A DNA stretch of 7,359 nucleotides from Pseudonocardiales bacterium (GCA_013695005.1 JACDBJ010000535.1:1-7359); one strand, 5' to 3'; positions 1-5,034 are shown, numbered from the stretch's first letter. Notes: generated by a model from the letters alone, not told the origin. Translations and numbers: made by a program.

Positions 1-1
1 A

Positions 2-484
2 CCCGGCGGTGCCCCGCCGCCGGATCAACGGGCCGGGCTGCCGACCGCATCCGTGCCGCCTGTCCAGGACAGCCCGTTGCCCGGTGCGGGATGGTCGGCC
101 GCGCGGCCGGCGCGCACCCGTCAACCCCGCCAGGCGCACCTGCAGCTCAGGCGGATCGACCCGTGGTCGGTGCTCAAGCTCTCGCTCGTGCTGTCCGTGG
201 TGGCGTTCTTCGTATGGATGGTCGCCGTCGGTGTGTTGTATGGCGTGCTGGCCGGGATGGGCGTCTGGGACCAGATCAACGTGCAGTACAACGAGCTCGC
301 GCCGGGCGCCCAGCCGGGCGGCGGATCGGTGATCAGCGTGTGGCGGGTGCTGGGCTTCGCGGCCATCGTGGGAGCCGTCAACTGCCTGCTGTTCGCGGTC
401 GCGGCTACCATCGGTGCATTCGTCTACAACGTCTCGTCGGACCTGGTCGGGGGCATCGAAGTGACCCTGTCTGAGCGCGACTGA
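2..484 (+). CDS. DUF3566 domain membrane protein, 5' partial
   Basis: The frame is open from the window edge, so the N-terminus is missing; 160 residues are visible. The first ~50 are a Pro/Gly/Ala-rich disordered segment. From the residues RIDPWSVLKLSL onward the sequence matches the DUF3566 family: a long hydrophobic helix (LVLSVVAFFVWMVAVGVLYG), an extracytoplasmic stretch with the typical W-DQIN pattern, and a second hydrophobic helix (LGFAAIVGAVNCLLFAVAAT). It closes with a Gly-Gly-Ile-Glu-Val-Thr-Leu-Ser-Glu end typical of the family. The molecular function is unknown. In actinobacteria this gene usually sits directly after gyrA and before tRNA-Ile, and here tRNA-Ile follows 54 bases downstream. 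A GTG at 53 is an internal candidate start, but the open frame upstream and the usual Pro-rich N-terminus favour a start outside the window. Family assignment is by recall of the pattern, not by a search. Confidence 0.88.
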   Translation, partial: PGGAPPPDQRAGLPTASVPPVQDSPLPGAGWSAARPARTRQPRQAHLQLRRIDPWSVLKLSLVLSVVAFFVWMVAVGVLYGVLAGMGVWDQINVQYNELAPGAQPGGGSVISVWRVLGFAAIVGAVNCLLFAVAATIGAFVYNVSSDLVGGIEVTLSERD

Positions 485-490
485 ACCGGG

Positions 491-520
491 TTGGGAGGCC
501 TGCTGAGGCTGAGGTAGCCT
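491..520 (+). promoter_or_regulatory. Putative sigma-70-type promoter for tRNA-Ile
   Basis: TTGGGA (491-496) and TAGCCT (515-520) are separated by 18 bases and lie just upstream of tRNA-Ile, whose first base is 539. The -10 fits the actinobacterial TANNNT pattern; the -35 is a partial match. The same TAGCCT hexamer precedes the next tRNA gene. This is a weak call based on position and motif only. Confidence 0.35.
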
Positions 521-538
521 CGCGCACGCCCCAAGCTG

Positions 539-612
539 GGGCCCATAGCTCAGACGGTTAGAGCGCGTCGCTGATAACGACGAGGTCGCTGGTTCAAGTC
601 CAGCTGGGCCCA
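539..612 (+). tRNA. tRNA-Ile (anticodon GAT)
   Basis: A complete 74-base cloverleaf. The acceptor GGGCCCA (539-545) pairs with TGGGCCC (605-611), with discriminator A at 612. The anticodon stem CGTCG/CGACG (566-570 and 578-582) encloses the loop CTGATAA with anticodon GAT at 573-575. The T arm GCTGG-TTCAAGT-CCAGC follows. The CCA end is not encoded (the next bases are CTC), so it must be added enzymatically. It reads AUC and AUU codons. The gene sits in the conserved actinobacterial order DUF3566, tRNA-Ile, DLW-39, tRNA-Ala. Confidence 0.97.
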
Positions 613-648
613 CTCCCGTCCACTGGAAATCCACGGAAGTGAGAGAAT

Positions 649-765
649 ATGAAGAAGCTGATTGTCCTCGGCGTTCTCGCCGGCGCGGCTGCGCTGGTGT
701 TCGCGAAGTTCAAGTCCGGCCGGTCGGACTCCGACCTCTGGCACGACGCGACCACCACCGACTGA
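649..765 (+). CDS. DLW-39 family small protein
   Basis: A 38-residue protein starting MKKLIVLGVLAGAAALVF, a single hydrophobic N-terminal helix, followed by a charged stretch and the signature Asp-Leu-Trp (residues 30-32) with His-Asp-Ala behind it. That tripeptide names the actinobacterial DLW-39 family, which is found between tRNA-Ile and tRNA-Ala downstream of gyrA. Its function is unknown; the helix suggests membrane association. The purine-rich stretch GGAAGTGAGAG lies just upstream of the ATG and can act as ribosome binding site. It begins only 36 bases after tRNA-Ile, so co-transcription with the tRNA is possible. Confidence 0.9.
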   Translation: MKKLIVLGVLAGAAALVFAKFKSGRSDSDLWHDATTTD

Positions 766-792
766 CCCGACCCAGACCGCTCGCGGCGGGCC

Positions 793-798
793 TAGCCT
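793..798 (+). promoter_or_regulatory. Possible -10 element of tRNA-Ala
   Basis: TAGCCT lies 9 bases before the first base of tRNA-Ala, a fitting distance for a -10 box, and is identical to the hexamer upstream of tRNA-Ile. I see no convincing -35 at the usual spacing. Read-through from the tRNA-Ile/DLW-39 unit is an alternative source of transcript. Confidence 0.3.
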
Positions 799-807
799 GT
801 CCACGAG

Positions 808-884
808 GGGGACGTAGCTCAATCTGGCAGAGCACCGCCTTTGCAAGGCGGGGGTTAGGGGTTCAAGTCCCCTCGTCTCCACCA
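808..884 (+). tRNA. tRNA-Ala (anticodon TGC), with encoded CCA
   Basis: A complete cloverleaf. The acceptor GGGGACG (808-814) pairs with CGTCTCC (874-880), including one G-T wobble. The discriminator is A881 and CCA is encoded at 882-884. The anticodon stem CCGCC (835-839) and GGCGG (847-851) encloses TTTGCAA, with anticodon TGC at 842-844. The T arm AGGGG-TTCAAGT-CCCCT is intact. The 3' half from base 837 is duplicated exactly at 2016, the mark of an element that integrated here and restored the gene with its own att sequence. The encoded CCA contrasts with tRNA-Ile next door, which lacks it. Confidence 0.97.
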
Positions 885-896
885 CCCTGACCAGCA
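837..896 (+). repeat. Attachment site copy 1 (left, within tRNA-Ala)
   Basis: 60 bases identical to 2016-2075. They start in the 5' strand of the anticodon stem, run through the anticodon loop, T arm, 3' acceptor strand and CCA, and continue 12 bases past the gene. Identity breaks sharply at both ends (C836 against T2015; G897 against C2076). Identity that begins at the anticodon stem-loop fits a tyrosine integrase whose crossover lies at the anticodon loop. Confidence 0.9.
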
Positions 897-930
897 GTTT
901 GTTGGCCGACGGTTCTCGATTTCCCGATCA

Positions 931-940
931 CTGTCACCGA
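931..940 (+). repeat. CTGTCACCGA direct repeat, copy 1 (putative arm-type site)
   Basis: The decamer CTGTCACCGA, followed by G, begins 35 bases inside the left end of the element. The same decamer occurs at 1904-1913 (also followed by G) and 1916-1925 near the right end, all in the same orientation. In the excised circle the copies would lie on both sides of the 60-bp core, as integrase arm-binding sites do. The role is inferred from placement only. Confidence 0.5.
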
Positions 941-1183
941 GCGTTTCGGGCGGCGCAGCTGGCTCGCTGACAGCCTTGGTCGCGATCTACATGCACCTGG
1001 TCGGCCAGGAGTCTCAGTTCAGGTGCGGTGCGCGAGAAGGGCGGTTCCGACGTTCACGAGGTCCTTCGCGACGTCGGAGAGAACGATCACGGCTGTGCGA
1101 TGGTTCGCAGCTGGTCAGCGAGGGCACAGCTTGGGCTCGCCTAGCCCGTCGTCAGTCAGTGGTGGCGATCGGCCTCGCGGCGC

Positions 1184-1189
1184 TACCGT
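1184..1189 (+). promoter_or_regulatory. Putative -10 element for a leaderless DUF433 transcript
   Basis: TACCGT (TANNNT type) ends 6 bases before the ATG at 1196, and no Shine-Dalgarno sequence lies in front of that ATG. This is the layout of leaderless actinobacterial transcripts, where the mRNA begins at the start codon. No clear -35 is seen. Inferred from spacing only. Confidence 0.35.
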
Positions 1190-1195
1190 GTGTTC

Positions 1196-1429
1196 ATGTC
1201 GCGATTGCAGCGCATCACGTCCGACCCGGCGGTCTGCCACGGCCAACCGACCGTGCGTGGGATGCGCTACCCAGTGGAGAACCTGCTGGAGCTGCTGTCG
1301 TCGGGCATGACGATCGACGAGGTGCTCGACGACTACCCCGACCTGGAACGTGATGACCTGCTCGCGGCGCTGGAGTTCGGTGCTCTCGCGGCGGGCGGCG
1401 GCCGGGTGGTCCCGCTCGGCGCCGCGTGA
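1196..1429 (+). CDS. DUF433 domain antitoxin
   Basis: A 77-residue protein with the DUF433 pattern throughout. It opens RITSDPAVCHGQPTVRG (usual form: RI-DP-VC-G-P-IRG), followed by MRYPVENLLELLSSGMTIDEVLDDYPDLERDDLLAALEF. That describes a swapped-hairpin N-terminus, the sequence 'Pro-Val-Glu' leading a helix, and a small winged-helix-like fold. DUF433 proteins are commonly paired with PIN-like DUF5615 proteins and are regarded as the antitoxin, probably also repressing their own operon. Here the DUF5615 gene follows with a 4-base GTGA overlap, so translation is coupled. I chose ATG 1196, not the GTG two codons earlier, because homologues begin just before the RI-DP motif and a TANNNT box sits at leaderless distance. 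The pair is the only gene content of the tRNA-Ala element, where it could stabilise the insertion. Confidence 0.85.
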   Translation: MSRLQRITSDPAVCHGQPTVRGMRYPVENLLELLSSGMTIDEVLDDYPDLERDDLLAALEFGALAAGGGRVVPLGAA

Positions 1430-1803
1430 AGTTCCTCATCGACGCGCAGCTTCCTGCTCGGCTCGCACGATTCCTTAACGGCGCCGGCCATGACGCGCTG
1501 CACACGTCGACTTTGCCGGACGGCAACCGCACGACCGACGTGCGCGTTGTAGAGGTGGCTGACGGCGAGGGCCGGGTTGTCATCACCAAGGATCGCGACT
1601 TCCGGGACGGCCACCTGCTGTTGGGTTCGCCGCGCCGGCTTCTGATCGTCGCGACGGGCAACATCACGAACGCTGCGCTCCTGGCGCTGTTCGAGGCGAA
1701 CCTCGATGCGATCGTTGATGCGTTCGGCGAGGCTGACTTCGTCGAACTAGGCGCGGAGATGCTGGTCGTGCACCGGCGTCGAGACGATGGTTCGACACGT
1801 TGA
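1426..1803 (+). CDS. DUF5615 family PIN-like toxin
   Basis: 125 residues from a GTG that overlaps the antitoxin stop (GTGA). It starts KFLIDAQLPARLARFL, the DUF5615 signature in which the early Asp (residue 6) heads the PIN-like acidic site. GHDALHTS follows, then EGRVVITKDRDF (the paired Asp residues of the second acidic motif) and RRLLIVATGNIT. The fold is that of PIN ribonucleases, so the expected activity is metal-dependent RNA cleavage, held in check by the DUF433 partner; that activity is inferred from the family and has not been shown for most members. The protein is full length with a C-terminal region of ~45 residues (helical LLALFEANLDAIVDAFGEADFVEL, split by the family into a final strand). 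The third position remains GC-rich, with a few less biased codons (CTA, TTG, GTT) than its chromosomal neighbours. Confidence 0.85.
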   Translation: MKFLIDAQLPARLARFLNGAGHDALHTSTLPDGNRTTDVRVVEVADGEGRVVITKDRDFRDGHLLLGSPRRLLIVATGNITNAALLALFEANLDAIVDAFGEADFVELGAEMLVVHRRRDDGSTR

Positions 1804-2015
1804 CCTCAGGCTATCGTCGGATGTGGCCGCAGACAGTCGGATCTGATCTGAACCGATGAACGAACAGGCGTGCGCTCAAGCTCCGCTGTCCACTATGGAC
1901 CTACTGTCACCGAGTCTGTCACCGAAACTCCCACTCCGCGGGACAGCAGCGACAGCAGAGGCAGCGCCTAGAACAGCCCGACTTGCGACGACCACCCAGG
2001 ACCGCGGGAGGCTGT
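1804..2015. other. Right flank of the element, no gene
   Basis: These 212 bp between the toxin stop and the right att copy contain no credible coding region. They hold two CTGTCACCGA copies and, further right, a short direct repeat of ACAGCAG in GGACAGCAGCGACAGCAGAGG (about 1950-1970). The layout fits one arm of an attP site lying 90-110 bp from the core. Confidence 0.5.
1904..1925 (+). repeat. CTGTCACCGA direct repeats, copies 2 and 3 (putative arm-type sites)
   Basis: Two head-to-tail copies of CTGTCACCGA at 1904-1913 and 1916-1925, 12 bases apart start to start, so they lie close to one helical turn apart. Together with the single copy at 931 they would flank the core of the reconstituted attP. 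This is a typical arrangement for binding of the integrase N-terminal domain. Function is inferred. Confidence 0.5.
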
Positions 2016-2063
2016 GCCTTTGCAAGGCGGGGGTTAGGGGTTCAAGTCCCCTCGTCTCCACCA
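2016..2063 (+). pseudogene. tRNA-Ala 3' fragment (orphan half)
   Basis: 48 bases identical to the 3' part of tRNA-Ala, from the anticodon stem to the CCA. The sequence before it (GCGGGAGGCTGT) does not supply the D arm or 5' acceptor strand, so no cloverleaf can form. It is the displaced 3' end of the original gene left at the far end of the inserted element. Confidence 0.9.
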
Positions 2064-2075
2064 CCCTGACCAGCA
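2016..2075 (+). repeat. Attachment site copy 2 (right)
   Basis: 60 bases identical to 837-896. It includes the orphan tRNA-Ala fragment plus the 12 bases after CCA, after which the sequences diverge. The stop codon of the leftward PEP mutase-like gene lies 29 bases beyond, so before insertion that gene probably stood convergent to, and right next to, tRNA-Ala. Confidence 0.9.
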
Positions 2076-2104
2076 CCAACACCGTTCTCGGCGCTGAGGC
2101 GCGA

Positions 2105-2932
2105 TCAGGTGAAGGCCGCGCGGCCGGATTTGACGCCAAGCCCTGCGAGCTCCATGAAGCCGTAGGTGCCCTCCTGGAGGAACTCGCGAGCTGCCTCGAC
2201 GGCAGCGCCGTACCCGCGATAGGCAAACGCTTGGCCCACCGAGATTCGGCGGACCCCGAGTTCCGCGAGCTGCGCGACCGACGGCAGGCCGGCGCGCGCG
2301 ACAACGTTGAGCGGCCGGTCCACGGACTCGACGACCTGTCGGATATCGGCCGCCGCCGTCAACCCCGGAGCGAACAGCACATCAGCCCCCGCGTCCTGGT
2401 AGGCGCGCAGGCGCGCGATCGTGTCGTCGATGTCGGGCCGTCCGTGGAGGTAGTTCTCCGCGCGCGCTGTGAGCACGAGATGCACGGGTCCCCGGTGAGC
2501 CACCTCGGCCGCTGCGGCTATCCGCTCCGCGGCAAGACCAAGCTCGTAGATCGGGGCCTCGGGGTTGCGCGTGAAGTCTTCGATGGAACAGCCGCTGAGC
2601 CCGGCAGCAATCGCTCCGTCGATCGTGTCTGCCACGCCGCCCGGGTCGTCGGCGAAACCGTTCTCCAGGTCCGCCGAGACAGGCAACCCTGTCGTAGCGG
2701 ACATGAGCGCCGCGTGGCCGAGGGCTTCATCGCGCGTGACCTGCCCATCGAGCCGGCCCAGAGTGGCGGCAAAGCCACCGCTGGTGGTGGCCAGGGCCTG
2801 GAACCCCAATGACTCGAGGAGCTTGGCGGAACCTTGGTCCCAGGGGTTTGGGAGAAGCAATGGCCGATCGCCGTGGTGTAGTTGAAGGAACGCCGCGGCG
2901 CGCTCTTCCTGGTTGTTCGGAACTCGGGTCAC
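2105..2932 (-). CDS. PEP mutase/isocitrate lyase superfamily protein
   Basis: 275 residues, the usual length for the family. Landmarks in order are LLLPNPWDQGSAKLLESLGF (26-44, substrate-loop Trp-Asp), ATTSGGFAATLGRLDG (48-63), PVSADLENGFADDP (84-97, the acidic metal-binding segment), GCSIEDF (114-120), LTARAENYL (154-162) and AGADVLFAPG (181-190). These define the alpha/beta-barrel of Mg-dependent carboxyphosphonoenolpyruvate/PEP mutase and methylisocitrate-lyase-like enzymes. The KKCGH loop of true isocitrate lyase is absent. The substrate is unknown; a C-C or C-P bond reaction on a 2-oxo or carboxylic acid is expected. I chose GTG 2932 over the ATG at 2977 because AAGGGGAGG ends 8 bases before it and the longer form would overlap the upstream gene. 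That upstream gene ends 16 bases before, so the two are probably one operon. Confidence 0.85.
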   Translation of the reverse strand: MTRVPNNQEERAAAFLQLHHGDRPLLLPNPWDQGSAKLLESLGFQALATTSGGFAATLGRLDGQVTRDEALGHAALMSATTGLPVSADLENGFADDPGGVADTIDGAIAAGLSGCSIEDFTRNPEAPIYELGLAAERIAAAAEVAHRGPVHLVLTARAENYLHGRPDIDDTIARLRAYQDAGADVLFAPGLTAAADIRQVVESVDRPLNVVARAGLPSVAQLAELGVRRISVGQAFAYRGYGAAVEAAREFLQEGTYGFMELAGLGVKSGRAAFT

Positions 2933-2940
2933 CGAGTAGA

Positions 2941-2949
2941 CCTCCCCTT
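2941..2949 (-). promoter_or_regulatory. Strong ribosome binding site of the PEP mutase-like gene
   Basis: On the minus strand AAGGGGAGG lies 8 bases upstream of the GTG at 2932 and overlaps by one base the TGA stop (2949-2951) of the preceding gene. It decides the start choice and suggests termination-reinitiation between the two genes. Confidence 0.7.
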
Positions 2950-3410
2950 CATCGATGAGGCTGACCAGCTGCCGCAACGAATTCCAGCACGGCAGCCTCG
3001 AACTCCCGCTCTCTCACCTTGAGCTCGGCCTGATCAGCGGCTTCACCGATCCGGCCGACTCCTTTGAAGGCCGTGTCGGCGAGTTCGCGGACCTCCGCAT
3101 CCTCGATCACGAGCAGCATGCGGAACCATGCGCTCTCGGCGGCCGCTCCGAAGCGATCTGACTCCGCAAGCGCTTCATGGCGCGCAGCGGGGTCGCCGTT
3201 GCGCTTGAACCATGAGGCGATCACGGCCCGCTTGAGCTCTGAGACAGCTGTGGCGAACCCGCCACACACTGCCAGCCGTTCTTCCCGCAGTCGCTCCCTC
3301 CGGGCCACAGATTCGACGTGCAGCGCCGTCCGTCGCTGAAACAGGTACGTGCTGAGCGACCCCAACAGGGTCCCGGCAACCGCGATCAGGCTCGCGAGAA
3401 GAGCGCTCAC
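2949..3410 (-). CDS. Small membrane-anchored protein of unknown function
   Basis: 153 residues from a GTG with GAGG about ten bases upstream. Residues 3-24 form one hydrophobic helix (LLASLIAVAGTLLGSLSTYLF) followed at once by QRR, so the bulk is probably cytoplasmic. The rest is strongly helical and charged (ARRERLREERLAVCGGFATAV, ELKRAVIASWFKR, and AELKVREREFEAAVLEFV near the end), suggesting a coiled-coil or helical bundle. I recognise only a general resemblance to short actinobacterial proteins annotated as hypothetical. It precedes the PEP mutase-like gene by 16 bases in the same direction, and the ribosome binding site of that gene overlaps its stop. Co-expression is likely, but a shared role is not evident. 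Confidence 0.65.
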   Translation of the reverse strand: MSALLASLIAVAGTLLGSLSTYLFQRRTALHVESVARRERLREERLAVCGGFATAVSELKRAVIASWFKRNGDPAARHEALAESDRFGAAAESAWFRMLLVIEDAEVRELADTAFKGVGRIGEAADQAELKVREREFEAAVLEFVAAAGQPHR

Positions 3411-3464
3411 TCGGCCAGATCCTCACGGTCGCCTGCCCGCGGCGCAAGGTCCTTCGTCGTCCGC

Positions 3465-3800
3465 TCAGAGGTCGCCTGACAGGAACGAGCTGACCAGCGT
3501 GTTGAACCCGTCTGCGTGCTCTATCTGCACCCAGTGACCGCAGCTCGCGAACACGTGGAGCTGACTGTTCGGGATGAGGTCGAGCAGCCGGCGGCTCGTC
3601 GACAGCGGGATCTGCTCCTCCGGAACGGCCATCGCCGTGATCTTGTACTGGCGCGGGGCTGGGAACATGGCGGCGTAGGCCTCCTGCACACCGCTCGTGG
3701 TCCTCGAAACGCCGGCTCCCGCGGAGCGGCTCGCCTCGACCGGCGACCTGACCATCCTCGACGCCTGACGGGCGACCGCCGCGGCGTCGGGCTGGGTTGA
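3465..3800 (-). pseudogene. Alpha/beta-hydrolase remnant (meta-cleavage product hydrolase type)
   Basis: The C-terminal ~57 residues (IPLSTSRRLLDLIPNSQLHV, then FASCGHWVQIEHADGFNTLV) match the end of MhpC/HsaD-like hydrolases, with the catalytic His in CGHW. Upstream VQEAYAAMFPAPRQ matches the cap-to-core transition of the same family. Between these, where homologues carry a strand with the catalytic Asp (LIVHGR-D-VIPL), the sequence runs directly from AVPEE to QIPLS, an apparent in-frame loss of about 15-20 residues. Everything N-terminal, including the nucleophile elbow with its Ser, is missing; the frame is closed by a stop at 3801-3803. No valid start is evident (an ATG at 3755 gives 96 residues). 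It cannot be an active hydrolase as it stands. Family assignment rests on motif recall. Confidence 0.65.
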
Positions 3801-3849
3801 TCAGCGCATGGTCCTGGTCAGCGGCCGGCCGGGCTGGTACCTATGGCGG

Positions 3850-5034
3850 ATGGCCGAGCCCGAGCATCGTAACGATCAAGACGTAGCTGAGCGGCAGGAC
3901 CGCGAACCCGACGCCGACGACCAGGCGACTGAGGAGCAACCGGACCCGGACGAGCCCGGCGACGCGTGCCAAGCGGCCGCCGAAACGGAGGACGAGCCCG
4001 ACCCCGAGGACGCCTCCGCCGTCACCGTCGAGAGCCGGTCCGATGCTGATGCCGAGCCTGAGGCCGATGCTGAGCCCGAGGCCGAAACCAGCGCCGATGC
4101 AGACGCTGAGGCCGACGCCGAACCTGAGACCGACACTGAGCCGGAGCCTGACACCGAGGCCAGCGCTGAGACGGGCCGCGACGCCGCTGTGGAGGACGCC
4201 GAGCTCGACGGCGATGAGGAGGATGACCGCGACGAGTCCGGTCCTGAGCCCGAGGCTGACTATGCCGAGGCAGGCAGCGGCGCCGAGTCAGATGCCGATG
4301 ACGACGACGCTGAGCCTGAGGCCGACGCTGAGCCTGAGGCCGACGCTGAGCCGAACGCCGTCGCGGAGGACGCCGAGCCTGACGGTGATGCCGAGGATAC
4401 CGACGGCGAACCCGAGGCGGAGACCGACGCCGAGGATGCCGAGTCGGAAGGCGGTGGCGAAGCAGAGGATGCCGAGGCTGAAGACGTCACCGACGACGCC
4501 GAGGACGAAGCCCACGAGCGGCTGCATCCGGACACGCTGATCGCCCGCTACCGCCTGCTCGGCGGCCCGACCGGCTACATGCTGCCGTGGAGCTGGTCGG
4601 ACCTTCCGCCGGGCGAAACGGAGGCGCTGGTCGAGGTGGTCGACGGCTTCGTGGAGTCCTACAACAACCTCTGGGCGCTCACCGAGGCGGACACCGTCCC
4701 ATCCTGCTGGCATCAGCATCCAGCCCTGGCGCATGACCTGTCGGCGCTGGCCTGGGCCTACTTCCAGGCCTACCGCGACCCCCGCGGGACACCCGATCTG
4801 GCGCTGGGGTTCCAGGCCCACTTGCCAGGCTTCCGTGAGCGCCTGGACTACTGGTTGGGCACGGATCCCGCTGCCTGCCGGGAGGGGCGGCACACCCGTT
4901 CCTGGCGACCGTCGACAACGCCGGCAGCTCCAAGCCCGCGCGACTCCAGTGAGGAACGGGACGCCGTGATCTTGCTCGGCGCCGACGACCTGGGCTTCCC
5001 GCGGGCACCAGCACCAGGCGCTCCCGAGGAGTGA
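3850..5034 (+). CDS. Acidic-repeat protein with DUF4913-like C-terminal domain
   Basis: 394 residues from ATG 3850 (an in-frame ATG at 3808 would add 14; neither has a good ribosome binding site). Residues 1 to about 220 are almost only Asp, Glu, Ala and Pro, built from DAEPEA-type hexapeptides, and should be disordered and very negatively charged. Residues 222-345 are ordinary: RYRLLGGPTGYMLPWSWSDL, a helix VEVVDGFVESYNNLW, then CWHQHPALAHDLSALAWAYF, LPGFRERLDYWLG and a closing CREGRH. The Cys-Trp-x-x-His-Pro and final Cys/His pattern resembles DUF4913, a domain frequent on actinobacterial plasmids and integrative elements. That match is tentative. The tail (346-394) is Pro/Ser-rich and unstructured. 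No signal peptide is seen, so it is probably cytoplasmic. The acidic half could mimic DNA or bind basic proteins; this is inference. Confidence 0.7.
   Translation: MAEPEHRNDQDVAERQDREPDADDQATEEQPDPDEPGDACQAAAETEDEPDPEDASAVTVESRSDADAEPEADAEPEAETSADADAEADAEPETDTEPEPDTEASAETGRDAAVEDAELDGDEEDDRDESGPEPEADYAEAGSGAESDADDDDAEPEADAEPEADAEPNAVAEDAEPDGDAEDTDGEPEAETDAEDAESEGGGEAEDAEAEDVTDDAEDEAHERLHPDTLIARYRLLGGPTGYMLPWSWSDLPPGETEALVEVVDGFVESYNNLWALTEADTVPSCWHQHPALAHDLSALAWAYFQAYRDPRGTPDLALGFQAHLPGFRERLDYWLGTDPAACREGRHTRSWRPSTTPAAPSPRDSSEERDAVILLGADDLGFPRAPAPGAPEE
4306..4352 (+). repeat. 18-bp exact tandem repeat within the acidic gene
   Basis: GACGCTGAGCCTGAGGCC occurs at 4306-4323 and 4324-4341, then a partial third copy at 4342-4352. 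It encodes the hexapeptide DAEPEA. A diverged version of the same unit is found around 4041-4083. Exact adjacency suggests recent slippage expansion. Confidence 0.85.

Larger units (their letters stand above)
897..1195. other. Left flank of the element, no confident gene
   Basis: This 299-bp stretch between the left att copy and the antitoxin gene holds one CTGTCACCGA repeat (931-940). On the minus strand it has a short open stretch ending in a stop at 1019-1021 (upstream in-frame stop at 1115-1117). From a GTG at 1090 that stretch would encode 23 residues, VIVLSDVAKDLVNVG and on, with GC-biased third positions. It may be the tail of a deleted gene, but I recognise no family and would not annotate it as a gene. 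The right end holds the putative promoter of the antitoxin gene. Confidence 0.4.
837..2075. mobile_element. Integrative mini-element in tRNA-Ala, no visible integrase
   Basis: Two perfect 60-bp direct repeats (837-896 and 2016-2075) bound 1119 bp of unique sequence. The left copy is the 3' half of the intact tRNA-Ala and the right copy is an orphan tRNA fragment. This is the pattern left by tyrosine-recombinase integration into a tRNA 3' end. The only gene module inside is the DUF433/DUF5615 pair at 1196-1803. No integrase, excisionase, replication or transfer gene is visible on either strand, and there is no room for one (the flanks are 299 and 212 bp). Copies of CTGTCACCGA near both ends look like integrase arm sites. 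The element is either a deletion derivative of a larger island or a cargo cassette moved by a recombinase in trans. Repeat and tRNA context are seen directly; mobility is inferred. Confidence 0.75.

Noticed and set aside
550..885. 111-residue minus-strand open frame containing RGLEPLTPALQRR
   Set aside because: It runs antisense across both tRNA genes and DLW-39. This peptide is the well-known artefact of translating the reverse strand of a tRNA; the similar frame at 1876-2304 arises from the duplicated tRNA fragment.
976..1353. 125-residue plus-strand frame over the start of the DUF433 gene
   Set aside because: Arg/Ser-rich composition without motifs, overlapping the well-supported DUF433 gene in another frame.
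1856..2812. 318-residue plus-strand open frame
   Set aside because: It crosses the right att repeat and lies antisense to the PEP mutase-like gene, whose minus-strand translation matches its family over its whole length. The plus frame shows no family motif.
2105..2977. Longer PEP mutase-like start at ATG 2977
   Set aside because: It would overlap the upstream gene by 29 bases and has no ribosome binding site, while GTG 2932 has AAGGGGAGG at ideal spacing and fits the family's N-terminus.
4306..4352. Short tandem repeats considered as a CRISPR array
   Set aside because: The units are adjacent 18-mers without spacers, in frame with coding sequence, and no cas gene is present.
3876..4535. Ser/Ala-rich minus-strand frames resembling repeat adhesins (SGSGSVSVSGSASASA)
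   Set aside because: They are the reverse reading of the GAC/GAG/GCC-rich acidic repeats on the plus strand. Only the plus frame continues into an ordered domain.
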